NCBI RefSeq assembly: GCF_004795015.1
Contig: NZ_SSBI01000031.1
Location: forward strand, 1 to 64,000
Origin: Streptomyces sp. A1277
GTDB taxonomy: Bacteria; Actinomycetota; Actinomycetes; Streptomycetales; Streptomycetaceae
Direction: 5' to 3'
DNA: 64,000 bases
Shown: positions 53,431 through 61,488 of the stretch, piece by piece
Layout: each line of letters opens with the position of its first letter
Position numbering within the stretch: the stretch's first letter is position 1
The notes under the pieces: generated by a model
What the model was told of the DNA's origin: nothing
What the model saw: the letters and a program-made list of their open reading frames with translations, nothing else
The model's database searches: none
Translations under genes and position numbers: made by a program

Positions 53431-54472
53431 CCGTGCTGCTGCGGACCACCAGGTTGGTGGCCAGGTCGACGCGTGTGGTCGCGGGCTGCCGGCCGCGGCC
53501 CAGGTCGAGCACCAGGCGGGCCGCGGTCTCGGCCATCTCGATCAGCGGCTGGCGCACCGTGGTCAGCGGCGGCCCGATCCACCGGGTGAGCGGCAGGTCG
53601 TCGAAACCGACCACGCTCAGGTCCTCCGGGATGCGCAGACCCAGCTCGCGCGCCGCCTCGTACACGCCGAGCGCCTGGAGGTCGTTGCCGGCGAAGATCG
53701 CGGTCGGCCGGTCCGCGGAGCGCAGCAGCTCCATGCCCGCCGCGTAGCCCGCCTCGTGCTGGAACTCGCCCTCGCGGATCAGCGCCGGGTCGATCGGCAG
53801 GCCCGCCGTCTCCAGGGCGGCGCGGTAGCCGTCCACCCGGGCCCGGCTGCACATCATCCGGGACGGGCCGCTGACGACGCCGATCCTGCGGTGCCCGAGC
53901 CCGGTCAGGTGGCGGGTGGCGGCGAGACCGCCCTGCCAGTTCGTCGTACCGACCGAAGGGATGTCGTCGCCGGGATCGCCGGCCGGGTCGACCACCGCGT
54001 ACGGGATGCTGCGGCTGGTGAGCTGGGCGCGCTGGGCGGCGGTGAGGTCCGACAGGACCAGGATCGCCCCGACCGGCCGGCGGGCCAGCACCCCGTCCAC
54101 CCAGGTCTGCCCGGGGCTGAGGCGGCCCGCGCTCTCCGAGAGGACCAGGCTCAGGCCCTCCTCGCGCGCGACGTTCTCGACGCCGCGCACGACCTCCATC
54201 GCCCAGGAGCTGTCCAGCTCGTGGAAGACCAGGTCGATCAGTCGCGACTGCGTGGTGGCGCCGCGTCTGCGGCGGTAGCCGTGCAGCAGCAACAACTCCT
54301 CCACCTTGGTGCGGGTACTGGGCGCGACATCGGCACGCCCGTTCAGCACCTTCGAAACTGTCGGAGCCGAGACTCCGGCCGCTCGGGCGATTTCCGCCAG
54401 CGTGGCAACGCCGTCCGACGACGCTCCGGCAGGCGCATTCTCCTGATGTGACTGGACGTTTGCGGGGCTCAT
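53414..54472 (-). CDS. LacI-family repressor of the adjacent sugar operon (BxlR-like)
   Basis: 352 aa from ATG 54472. N-terminal LacI helix-turn-helix and hinge (VATLAEIARAAGVSAPTVSK, VLNGRADVAPSTRTKVEELL). Periplasmic-binding-like core: LIDLVFHELDSSWAMEVVRG, GAILVLSDL, RRIGVVSGPSRM, PTAIFAGNDLQALGVYEAAR and LSVVGFDDLPLTRWIGPPLT. It is divergent from the sugar importer operon with 151 bases between starts. CGAAACATTCG in that gap is the likely operator. By gene order it matches BxlR of Streptomyces bxl loci; effector presumably a xylo-oligosaccharide. Confidence 0.9.
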   Translation of the reverse strand: MSPANVQSHQENAPAGASSDGVATLAEIARAAGVSAPTVSKVLNGRADVAPSTRTKVEELLLLHGYRRRRGATTQSRLIDLVFHELDSSWAMEVVRGVENVAREEGLSLVLSESAGRLSPGQTWVDGVLARRPVGAILVLSDLTAAQRAQLTSRSIPYAVVDPAGDPGDDIPSVGTTNWQGGLAATRHLTGLGHRRIGVVSGPSRMMCSRARVDGYRAALETAGLPIDPALIREGEFQHEAGYAAGMELLRSADRPTAIFAGNDLQALGVYEAARELGLRIPEDLSVVGFDDLPLTRWIGPPLTTVRQPLIEMAETAARLVLDLGRGRQPATTRVDLATNLVVRSSTAPPCR

Positions 54473-54545
54473 GCAGCGAATCGTAACCGCCGGACGCCTG
54501 AAGAGAGGGGCGGGCCCCTCGGGAAAATTCGCTCCACCCGACCTC

Positions 54546-54609
54546 TTGACTGGCCCGAAACCCGACCGTACGGTTCCGGCAACATTCGCAAGCAACTCCG
54601 AAACATTCG
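54546..54609 (+). promoter_or_regulatory. Promoter and operator of the sugar importer operon
   Basis: TTGACT (54546-54551) and TACGGT (54569-54574) are 17 bases apart. The operator CGAA-ACA-TTCG (54599-54609) lies about 20 bases past the expected start point, and a related half-match CAACATTCG precedes it at 54580-54588. The same palindrome occurs at 60359. Confidence 0.65.
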
Positions 54610-54623
54610 ACAGGGGTGCGGTC

Positions 54624-55934
54624 ATGCGGTCGGGAATTTTCACTCAGGGCAGGCGCGCGGCGAGATGGACCGCGGCCGGTGCGGCCATGGTCATGGCAGG
54701 GGTCCTGGCGGGCTGCGGATCGGACGGCGACAGCGGCGGTGACGGCGGCACCCTCACCGCGTACGTCTACGGCGACGACGCCGTCAAGATCCAGGAAGCG
54801 GCCGTCAAGGAGTTCAACAAGACCTCGAAGGTCAAGGTCAAGCTGGTCCCGGTGCCGGGCACCGAGTACGTCAACAAGCTCCGCAGCGCCATGGGCTCGC
54901 CCAGCGCCCCGGACATCTTCTACAACTGGGGCGGCGGCTCCATCAAGCCGTACCTCGACGCGGGCCAGCTGGTCGACCTCACCTCGGCCGTCAAGAACGA
55001 CGCCACCCTCAAGAACGGCTTCCTCCCGTCCATCGTCGAGGCGGGCAGCCTCGACGGAAAGATCTACGGGGTGCCGATGCGCGGCATGCAGCCCGTGATG
55101 CTCTTCTACAACAAGACCCTCTTCGCCGAGAACAACGTCGAGGTCCCCAAGACGTGGGAGGACCTGCAGAAAGCCATCACGACCTTCAAGAGCAAGGGCA
55201 TCACCCCCTTCGCCCTCGGCGGCTCCGACAAGTGGCCCGAGCTGATGTGGATGGAGTACCTGCTCGACCGGATCGGCGGTCCCGACGTCTTCCGGAAGAT
55301 CCAGAACGGTGACAGCTCGGCCTGGGGCGACCCGGCCGTCCTCAAGGCGGCCCAGACCGTCAAGCAGCTCGTGGACGACGGAGCCTTCGGCAAGAACTTC
55401 AACTCCGTCGACTACGGCAACGGCGGCGCCCCCACCCTGCTCAACAAGGGCAAGGCGGCCATGCACCTGATGGGTTCGTGGGAGTACTCGACCCAGCTCG
55501 GCAAGGCGCCGAAGTTCGCCAAGGAAAGCCTCGGCTGGGCCAACTTCCCGACCGTGGCCGGCGGCGTCGGCGACCCGGCCGACGTGGTGGGCAACCCCAC
55601 CAACTACTGGTCGATCAACTCCCGCACCAAGCACAAGGACGCGGCCATAGCCTTCCTGAAGACCATGGCCTCCAAGTCCTACGCCCAGGCCCTGGTCGAC
55701 AACGGCGACGTGCCCACCACGTCCAACGCCGCCTCCATGCTGAGCGGCTCGCCCAACCCGCAGTTCGCCACCGACCAGTACGAGATGGTCCAGAAGGCCC
55801 CGAGCTTCACCCTCTCGTGGGACCAGGCGCTGGAGTCCCAGTACGCCACCCCGCTGCTCACCGAGATCAGCAAGCTGTTCGCCGGCAAGTCCACGCCCGA
55901 GCAGTTCGTCGCCGCGATGAAGGCCGTCAAGTAA
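54624..55934 (+). CDS. Sugar ABC transporter substrate-binding lipoprotein (BxlE-like)
   Basis: 436 aa from ATG 54624. Signal with RRAARW, hydrophobic core and lipobox VLAGCGSD, so it is anchored outside the membrane. Family 1 extracellular solute-binding features: AAVKEFNKTSKVKVKLVPVP, PDIFYNWGGGSIKPYLDAGQ, YGVPMRGMQPVMLFYNKTLF and AAMHLMGSWEYSTQLG. It would bind an oligosaccharide and hand it to the two permeases that follow 2 and 4 bases apart. No ATPase is encoded; Streptomyces oligosaccharide importers usually share MsiK. Xylobiose is the likely ligand from gene order and the GH115 remnant. Confidence 0.92.
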   Translation: MRSGIFTQGRRAARWTAAGAAMVMAGVLAGCGSDGDSGGDGGTLTAYVYGDDAVKIQEAAVKEFNKTSKVKVKLVPVPGTEYVNKLRSAMGSPSAPDIFYNWGGGSIKPYLDAGQLVDLTSAVKNDATLKNGFLPSIVEAGSLDGKIYGVPMRGMQPVMLFYNKTLFAENNVEVPKTWEDLQKAITTFKSKGITPFALGGSDKWPELMWMEYLLDRIGGPDVFRKIQNGDSSAWGDPAVLKAAQTVKQLVDDGAFGKNFNSVDYGNGGAPTLLNKGKAAMHLMGSWEYSTQLGKAPKFAKESLGWANFPTVAGGVGDPADVVGNPTNYWSINSRTKHKDAAIAFLKTMASKSYAQALVDNGDVPTTSNAASMLSGSPNPQFATDQYEMVQKAPSFTLSWDQALESQYATPLLTEISKLFAGKSTPEQFVAAMKAVK

Positions 55935-55936
55935 CG

Positions 55937-56866
55937 ATGCCCCACGTCTCTTCGTACACAAAGGTGCGCGGAGGAAGGAAGGCGGCCGCCGGCAACGTCG
56001 GCCGCCCCCCGGTCGCCTGGGCCCTGCCCGGCATCGTCTTCTTCGCCCTCTTCGCGATCGTCCCGCTGGGGATCGCCGTCTACCTCTCCTTCTGCCACTG
56101 GGACGGGCTGAACTCCCCGACCTCCGTCGGCACGGCCAACTGGACCCGGCTCTTCAAGGACCCGGAGTTCCGCCAGGCCGCCTGGCTCAGCCTGCTCCTC
56201 ACCACGATCAGCTGGGCCTTCCAGACCCCGGTGGCCCTGCTCCTCGGCGTCTGGGCCGCCGGCCGGCAGCGCAGCCGCGCCGTGCTCTCGGCGATCTTCT
56301 TCATCCCGCTGCTGCTCTCCACCACGGCCATCGCGATGCTCTTCCACGCGCTGCTCGACCCCAACTTCGGGGTGATCAAGGAGATCGGGCCCTGGTTCGG
56401 CATCGATCCGAACATCATGGGCTCCTCCACCGGCGCCCTGCTCACCGTGGCGTTCGTCGGCGGCTGGCAGTTCATGCCCTTCCACACCCTGATCTACCAA
56501 GGCGGCACCCGGCAGATCCCGCAGGTCCTCTACCAGGCGGCGGAGATCGACGGCGCCGGCATGTTCCGGCAGTTCTTCCACATCACCCTGCCGCAGCTGC
56601 GCAACACCATCACCACCTCGTCGGTCCTCATGATCGTCGGCTCGCTGACCTACTTCGACACCGTCCTCATCATGACCAAGGGCGGCCCCGGCACCGACAC
56701 CACCGTGCTGCCGTACCTGATGTACCGCACCGGTTTCCAGACCTACGACCTCGGGTACGCCGCCGCGATCGCGACCGCCCTGGTCGTCGTGGCCACCGCC
56801 CTCTCGCTGATCCTGGTCCGCTTCAGCGGCTTCGGGAACATGCGCTCCACCCGGGAAGGTATGTGA
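55937..56866 (+). CDS. Sugar ABC transporter permease 1 (MalF-type, BxlF-like)
   Basis: 309 aa, ATG 55937, 2 bases after the lipoprotein stop. Six helices: AWALPGIVFFALFAIVPLGI, FQTPVALLLGVWAAG, AVLSAIFFIPLLLSTTAIAM and others. The cytoplasmic EAA loop reads LYQAAEIDGAGMFRQFFHIT, followed by LPQL, which docks the ATPase. LIMTKGGPGTDTTVLPYLMY is a typical MalF-family end. Confidence 0.93.
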   Translation: MPHVSSYTKVRGGRKAAAGNVGRPPVAWALPGIVFFALFAIVPLGIAVYLSFCHWDGLNSPTSVGTANWTRLFKDPEFRQAAWLSLLLTTISWAFQTPVALLLGVWAAGRQRSRAVLSAIFFIPLLLSTTAIAMLFHALLDPNFGVIKEIGPWFGIDPNIMGSSTGALLTVAFVGGWQFMPFHTLIYQGGTRQIPQVLYQAAEIDGAGMFRQFFHITLPQLRNTITTSSVLMIVGSLTYFDTVLIMTKGGPGTDTTVLPYLMYRTGFQTYDLGYAAAIATALVVVATALSLILVRFSGFGNMRSTREGM

Positions 56867-56870
56867 CGAG

Positions 56871-57764
56871 ATGTCGATCGACACCCGCCCCGAGGCGCGC
56901 CCCGCACAGCCCCTGGCCCGCACCCGCCCCGCCGCCACCCGGCGCCGCCGCAGGCGGGGCAACCCACTGGCCGGCCTCGGCTCCCTGGTCTGGCTCGTCC
57001 TCGTGCTGGTCCCGCTCTACACGCTCGTCTCCTCCTCGCTCATGCACCAGGACGAGGCGCTGAACGGCGACCCGCTGGCCGTCCCGACCCACCCCACGCT
57101 CGACAACTACCGCACGGTGCTGGACAGCGGCTTCTCCACGATGCTCACCAACACGGCGATCGTCGCCGTGGCGACGGTGGCGATCGTGCTGGTGCTCGCG
57201 GTGCCCGTCGCCTACGTCGCGGTACGCACCCGCAGCCGGCTCTCCGGGCTCGCCTTCCGCACCTTCCTGCTCGGCGTGGCCATCCCCGCACAGGCCGTGG
57301 TCGTGCCGCTCTACCTGCTCATCAGCAAGATGGGCCTGTACGACAGCCTGCCGGCGATCATCCTGCCGACCGCGGCGTTCGCGATGCCCGTGGCGGTGCT
57401 CATCCTCAGCGGCACCATGCGCGACGTCTCCGAGGAGATGTACGAGGCGATGGCGCTCGACGGCGCCTCGCCCCTGCGGATGCTGTGGCAGCTGGCGATC
57501 CCGATGTCCAAGGCGGGCATCAGCACGGTCGCCGTCTACACGGCCCTCCAGGCATGGAACGGCTTCCTGTTCCCGCTGATCCTGACCCAGTCGGAGGAGA
57601 ACCGCGTGCTGACCCTCGGCCTCTTCAACTTCATGTCCCAGTTCGGGGTGAACATCCCGGCCGTGCTGGCCGCGATCGTGCTCTCCGTCGTGCCGATCTT
57701 CGCCGTGTACCTCGTGGCACGCAAGGCACTGGTCAACGGACTGATGGGGGTGGGCGGCAAGTAA
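56871..57764 (+). CDS. Sugar ABC transporter permease 2 (MalG-type, BxlG-like)
   Basis: 297 aa, starting 4 bases after permease 1. A basic N-terminus (ATRRRRRRGN) precedes six helices (SLVWLVLVLVPLYTLVSSSL, FRTFLLGVAIPAQAVVVPLY). EAA loop MYEAMALDGASPLRMLWQLA, followed by IPMSK. Complete and in frame. Works as heterodimer with the preceding permease. Confidence 0.93.
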   Translation: MSIDTRPEARPAQPLARTRPAATRRRRRRGNPLAGLGSLVWLVLVLVPLYTLVSSSLMHQDEALNGDPLAVPTHPTLDNYRTVLDSGFSTMLTNTAIVAVATVAIVLVLAVPVAYVAVRTRSRLSGLAFRTFLLGVAIPAQAVVVPLYLLISKMGLYDSLPAIILPTAAFAMPVAVLILSGTMRDVSEEMYEAMALDGASPLRMLWQLAIPMSKAGISTVAVYTALQAWNGFLFPLILTQSEENRVLTLGLFNFMSQFGVNIPAVLAAIVLSVVPIFAVYLVARKALVNGLMGVGGK

Positions 57765-57816
57765 CGCACCCATGCCGCCGCGTACCACCGCACTCTTGAG
57801 AGGAATCCCCGCCGCC

Positions 57817-60228
57817 ATGGCAAACCCCCCTGTTCCGCACGCCCGCAGCACCGAAGCGGCCACCGCCGTCGAAGGCCCGTGGCAGGACCCCGCGCTCGCT
57901 CCCGAGGAGCGCGTGGCCGATCTCGTCTCCCGGATGACCCTCCAGGAGAAGACCGCCCAGCTGTACGGAATCTGGGTGGGCGCCGACGCCGACGGGGACG
58001 GGGTCGCCCCGCACCAGAACGAGATGGCCGACGCGATCGACTGGGACGCGCTGATCCCACGCGGCCTCGGCCAGCTGACCCGCCCCTTCGGCACCGCCCC
58101 CGTGGACCCCGCCGTGGGCGCGATCTCCCTGGCCCGGGCCCAGCAGGCCATCACGGGCGCCGGACGGTTCGGCATCCCGGCGCTCGCCCACGAGGAGTGC
58201 CTCGCCGGATTCACCGCATGGGGGGCCACCGCCTACCCGGTCCCGCTCTCCTGGGGCGCGGCCTGGAACCCGGACCTGGTCACCGAGATGGCCCACCGGA
58301 TCGGCGGCGACATGCGGTCCGTCGGCATCCACCAGGGCCTCGCCCCGGTCCTGGACGTGGTGCGCGACCTGCGCTGGGGCCGAGTCGAGGAGACCATCGG
58401 CGAGGACCCCTACCTGGTCGCCACCATCGGCACCGCCTACGTGCGGGGCCTGGAGTCCGCCGGCATCGTCGCCACCCTCAAGCACTTCGCCGGATACGCG
58501 GCATCGGCCGGTGCCCGCAACCTCTCACCGGTCAGGGCCGGGGCCAGGGAACTGGCCGACGTCATCCTGCCGCCCTTCGAGATGGCCCTGCGCGAAGGCG
58601 GAGCCCGTTCCGTCATGCAGTCCTACGCCGAGATCGACGGCGTGCCCTCGGCGGCCGACCCCGCCCTGCTGACCGGGCTGCTCCGCGACACCTGGGGCTT
58701 CGAGGGCACGGTCGTCGCCGACTACTTCGCCATCGGCTTCCTGGAGACGCTGCACAAGGTCGCCGAGGACCGCGCCGATGCCGCCCGCCTCGCGCTCGGC
58801 GCCGGGGTCGACGTGGAGCTGCCCACCGTCCGCAGCTACGGCGACGAACTCGCCGCAGCCGTACGGGCCGGTACGGTCCCCGAGGAACTCGTCGACCGGG
58901 CGCTGCGCCGCGTACTGCTGCAGAAGTGCGCACTCGGGCTGCTCGACCCCGGCTGGACCCCGCTGCCCGCACTCCTGCGGGACAGCGACCCGGAGAAGGC
59001 GCGCGAGACCATCGACCTGGACCCGCCGCGCAACCGGGCCCTCGCCCGCGAACTGGCCGAACAGGCCGTGGTGCTGCTCGCCAACCCCATGGGCGTGCTG
59101 CCGCTGGGCGGCAGGGGACGGATCGCCGTGGTCGGGCCGCGCGCCGACGACGCGCTGGCCATGCTCGGCTGCTACTCCTTCCCCAGCCACGTCGGCGTCC
59201 TGCACCCCGAGACCGCCATGGGCATCGACATCCCGACCGTCCTCGACGCGCTGCGCGGTGAGTTCCCCGGCGCCGAGGTCACCGGCGCGCCCGGCTGCGA
59301 CGTGGACGGGGCGGACACCTCGGGCATCGCCGCCGCGGTGGACCTGGCCAGGGACGCGGACGTGTGCGTCGCCGTGCTGGGGGACCGGGCCGGACTGTTC
59401 GGGCGCGGCACCTCGGGGGAGGGCTGCGACGCCGACGACCTCGCGCTGCCGGGCGTGCAGGGCGAACTGCTGGACGCGCTGCTGGACAGCGGCACCCCGG
59501 TCGTCCTGGTGCTGCTGACCGGCCGCCCGTACGCGCTCGGCCGCTGGGCGGAGCGCACCGCCGCCGTGGTGCAGGCGTTCTTCCCCGGCGAGGAGGGCGG
59601 TCCGGCACTCGCCGGCGTGCTCTCCGGCCGGGTCAGCCCCTCCGGCCGGCTCCCGGTCGGCGTCCCGCGCCACCCGGGCGGCCAGCCCTGGACCTACCTC
59701 CAGCCGCCGCTCGGGCTCGCCAACGGGGTCAGCAACCTGGACCCGACGCCGCTGTTCCCCTTCGGCCACGGGCTGACGTACACCTCCTTCGCCTGGGAGC
59801 CCTGCGCCCCGGTGCCCGAGGAGATCCCCACGGACGGCGGCGCGGACATCGAGCTGACCGTCCGCAACACCGGTGACCGGGCGGGGGCGGAGGTCGTGCA
59901 GCTGTACGTGCACGACCCGGTCGCCCAGACCACCCGCCCCGACACCCGGCTCATCGGCTACGCACGGGTCCCGCTCGACGCGGGCCAGGAGGCGCGCGTG
60001 CGCTTCCGGTTCCACGCCGACCTGGTCTCCTTCACCGGCATCGGCGGCCGGAAAGTGGTCGAGCCCGGCGCGCTGGAGCTGCGGCTCGCCACCTCCAGCG
60101 GCGCCGAGGACATCCGGCACACCGTGCGCCTGCGCCTCACCGGTCCCGAGCGCACGCTCGACCACCGGCGCCGGCTGGTGTGCGACGCCCTGGTCGAACC
60201 GGTGGCCGCCGCCCCCGTACGGGGCTGA
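57817..60228 (+). CDS. GH3 family beta-xylosidase/beta-glucosidase (BxlA-like), cytoplasmic
   Basis: 803 aa from ATG 57817 (GAGAGG upstream; an ATG 15 codons earlier has none). No signal peptide, so it acts on imported sugar. GH3 N-terminal barrel: ERVADLVSRMTLQEKTAQLY, GIPALAHEECLAGFTAWGAT, RWGRVEETIGEDPYLVATIG, ATLKHFAGYAAS, and the nucleophile Asp in GTVVADYFAIGFLETLHKV. The second alpha/beta domain and a C-terminal FnIII-like domain (IELTVRNTGDRAGAEVVQLY) follow. Linked to the importer by a short gap. Xylosidase rather than glucosidase is inferred from context. Confidence 0.9.
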   Translation: MANPPVPHARSTEAATAVEGPWQDPALAPEERVADLVSRMTLQEKTAQLYGIWVGADADGDGVAPHQNEMADAIDWDALIPRGLGQLTRPFGTAPVDPAVGAISLARAQQAITGAGRFGIPALAHEECLAGFTAWGATAYPVPLSWGAAWNPDLVTEMAHRIGGDMRSVGIHQGLAPVLDVVRDLRWGRVEETIGEDPYLVATIGTAYVRGLESAGIVATLKHFAGYAASAGARNLSPVRAGARELADVILPPFEMALREGGARSVMQSYAEIDGVPSAADPALLTGLLRDTWGFEGTVVADYFAIGFLETLHKVAEDRADAARLALGAGVDVELPTVRSYGDELAAAVRAGTVPEELVDRALRRVLLQKCALGLLDPGWTPLPALLRDSDPEKARETIDLDPPRNRALARELAEQAVVLLANPMGVLPLGGRGRIAVVGPRADDALAMLGCYSFPSHVGVLHPETAMGIDIPTVLDALRGEFPGAEVTGAPGCDVDGADTSGIAAAVDLARDADVCVAVLGDRAGLFGRGTSGEGCDADDLALPGVQGELLDALLDSGTPVVLVLLTGRPYALGRWAERTAAVVQAFFPGEEGGPALAGVLSGRVSPSGRLPVGVPRHPGGQPWTYLQPPLGLANGVSNLDPTPLFPFGHGLTYTSFAWEPCAPVPEEIPTDGGADIELTVRNTGDRAGAEVVQLYVHDPVAQTTRPDTRLIGYARVPLDAGQEARVRFRFHADLVSFTGIGGRKVVEPGALELRLATSSGAEDIRHTVRLRLTGPERTLDHRRRLVCDALVEPVAAAPVRG

Positions 60229-60358
60229 CCGCCCCTCGCGCCACCGGGCGGGGGCCGTACCAGCACCGCACCGCGCCCCGCCCGGTCCCCGCTCCCACCT
60301 CGCGCACCGTCCCGCGCCCGTACCTCCGGCCCTTTCGCCGGATGTGCGGGGAGGTGCC

Positions 60359-60372
60359 CGAAACTTTCGAAA
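60359..60372. promoter_or_regulatory. Second copy of the LacI-type operator
   Basis: CGAAACTTTCG (60359-60369) differs from the operator at 54599 by one central base, and TTTCGAAA overlaps its right side. It lies upstream of the GH115 remnant, where the promoter of the lost gene would be. Confidence 0.6.
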
Positions 60373-60454
60373 CCGTCGCGCCCGCGCATGCCACCCCACC
60401 CCACCCCACCCCGGTGACGGGCCCGCCACCGTCCACCGCATCGCGACCCCCGCT

Positions 60455-60574
60455 GTGCATGTGCTGAAATTCTGGATGGTCGACCCGACGGTGGTGCTGC
60501 AGAACCTGGTGGTCGACACCGGCGGCCTCGAACCCAGCTACCTGGGCCCGCCGGAGAGCCTCCGGCTGCGCTGA
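60455..60574 (+). pseudogene. 3' remnant of a GH115 alpha-glucuronidase gene
   Basis: The frame encodes VHVLKFWMVDPTVVLQNLVV, then DTGGLEPSYLGPPESLRLR and a stop. LKxWMVDPxVVxQxLVVDTGGxxPSYLGPPES is the C-terminal end of GH115 xylan alpha-1,2-glucuronidases. Nothing of the preceding roughly 900 residues remains, but an operator stands 85 bases upstream. The remainder of 60229-60454 shows no other gene. I infer a large deletion that removed the body of the gene. Confidence 0.7.
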
Positions 60575-60609
60575 GCCCGGGGGGCCGGAACGCGGGAAGG
60601 TGTGGAGCG

Positions 60610-61002
60610 ATGACGAACGAGCACGAGGACACCGGCGCGTCAGCCGGGACGCTGGAGGCCACCCCCGTAGGCGCAGAGGTGGGCATCACGCTCTCCACAC
60701 CCTCGGGCGCGCTCTCCTTCGTCTGCACCCCGGCCCGCGCCCGGGAGCTGGCCACCGCTCTCGGCCTCGCGGCGGACGAGGCCGAGAGCGGCCCGGCGGA
60801 CCCCGTCACCGTCAGGGCGGGCGAGCTGCGCCGGGGCGACGTGCGCGACGGCGACCGCGCCATGACGGTGGAGGCCGTCCGGACCGAGGGGGGCACCGCC
60901 CACGTCACCTGGGCCTCGGGCGCCGGACGCGGCTGGAACCAGATGTACGACGCGGACGCCCGCATCCCGCTCCGCCGCCGGGGCCGCCTGCCCGGCGCCT
61001 GA
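60610..61002 (+). CDS. Hypothetical protein, 130 aa
   Basis: ATG 60610 with GGAG 2 bases and GGAAGG 12 bases upstream. Acidic N-terminus (TNEHEDTGASAG), then GITLSTPSGALSFVCTPARA, RELATALGLAADEAESG and MTVEAVRTEGGTAHVTWASG, a pattern suggesting a small beta-rich domain. No family, signal or membrane segment is recognised. Codon use is typical of the genome, so it is probably real. Followed by the DUF1876 gene 85 bases later. Confidence 0.7.
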   Translation: MTNEHEDTGASAGTLEATPVGAEVGITLSTPSGALSFVCTPARARELATALGLAADEAESGPADPVTVRAGELRRGDVRDGDRAMTVEAVRTEGGTAHVTWASGAGRGWNQMYDADARIPLRRRGRLPGA

Positions 61003-61087
61003 GCCCGTACGAAGTCCCGGGAGCCCGGCCGCGCGCCTCCCCGGCGCGGGGCGCACCCTGGAGAGGAGACCTCCGGAGGTGAGCGCC

Positions 61088-61360
61088 ATGACAACGACCG
61101 CTGTCGGATGGCACATCGAGCTGGAATTCGAGGAAGACACCCACCGCACCCGCGCGGCCGCCCTGGTGCGGCTCTCCGACGGTCAGGAGGTACGCGTCCA
61201 CGGCTATGCGAGCCGCCATCCCTCCGACGCGGAACAGCCCCGGGTGGGGGAGGAGATCGCGGGAGCCCGCGCGCTGAACGAACTGGCGATGAAGCTGCTG
61301 ACCAAGGCCCACGACGAGATAGACGAGGCATCCGGCCGCACCTCTTACCCGCTGACCTGA
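61088..61360 (+). CDS. DUF1876 (dsRBD-like fold) protein
   Basis: 90 aa. GGAGG lies 8 bases before ATG 61088, which decides against the GTG at 61079. The sequence WHIELEFEEDTHRTRAAALV, GYASRHPSDAEQPRVGEEIA, ALNELAMKLLTKAHDEID matches the actinobacterial DUF1876 family, whose members have a double-stranded-RNA-binding-like fold and no settled function. Confidence 0.85.
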   Translation: MTTTAVGWHIELEFEEDTHRTRAAALVRLSDGQEVRVHGYASRHPSDAEQPRVGEEIAGARALNELAMKLLTKAHDEIDEASGRTSYPLT

Positions 61361-61419
61361 CGGGCGCCGACCTGACCGGCGGGCACCCCGGCGGCTCCTT
61401 GTACGAGAGGCGTCGTAAT

Positions 61420-61454
61420 TTGACGGACGTCGTAGTACGGGATGTATCGTACTA
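61420..61454 (+). promoter_or_regulatory. Promoter and palindromic operator of the OYE gene
   Basis: TTGACG (61420-61425) and TGTATC (61443-61448) are 17 bases apart. The inverted repeat TAGTACG-(8)-CGTACTA (61433-61454) covers the -10, as expected for a TetR- or MarR-type repressor site. No such regulator gene is adjacent. Confidence 0.6.
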
Positions 61455-61488
61455 GCGATCCTTCCGTACCGGCGAATCGGAGTCCGTC

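Noticed and set aside
54353..54363. CGAAACTGTCG inside the LacI gene, similar to the operator
   Set aside because: It encodes conserved helix-turn-helix residues and has a mismatch in the palindrome; probably chance, though an intragenic auxiliary operator cannot be excluded.
52770..55961. 1063-codon minus-strand frame across the LacI and sugar-binding genes
   Set aside because: Antisense shadow; it conflicts with two well-supported genes.
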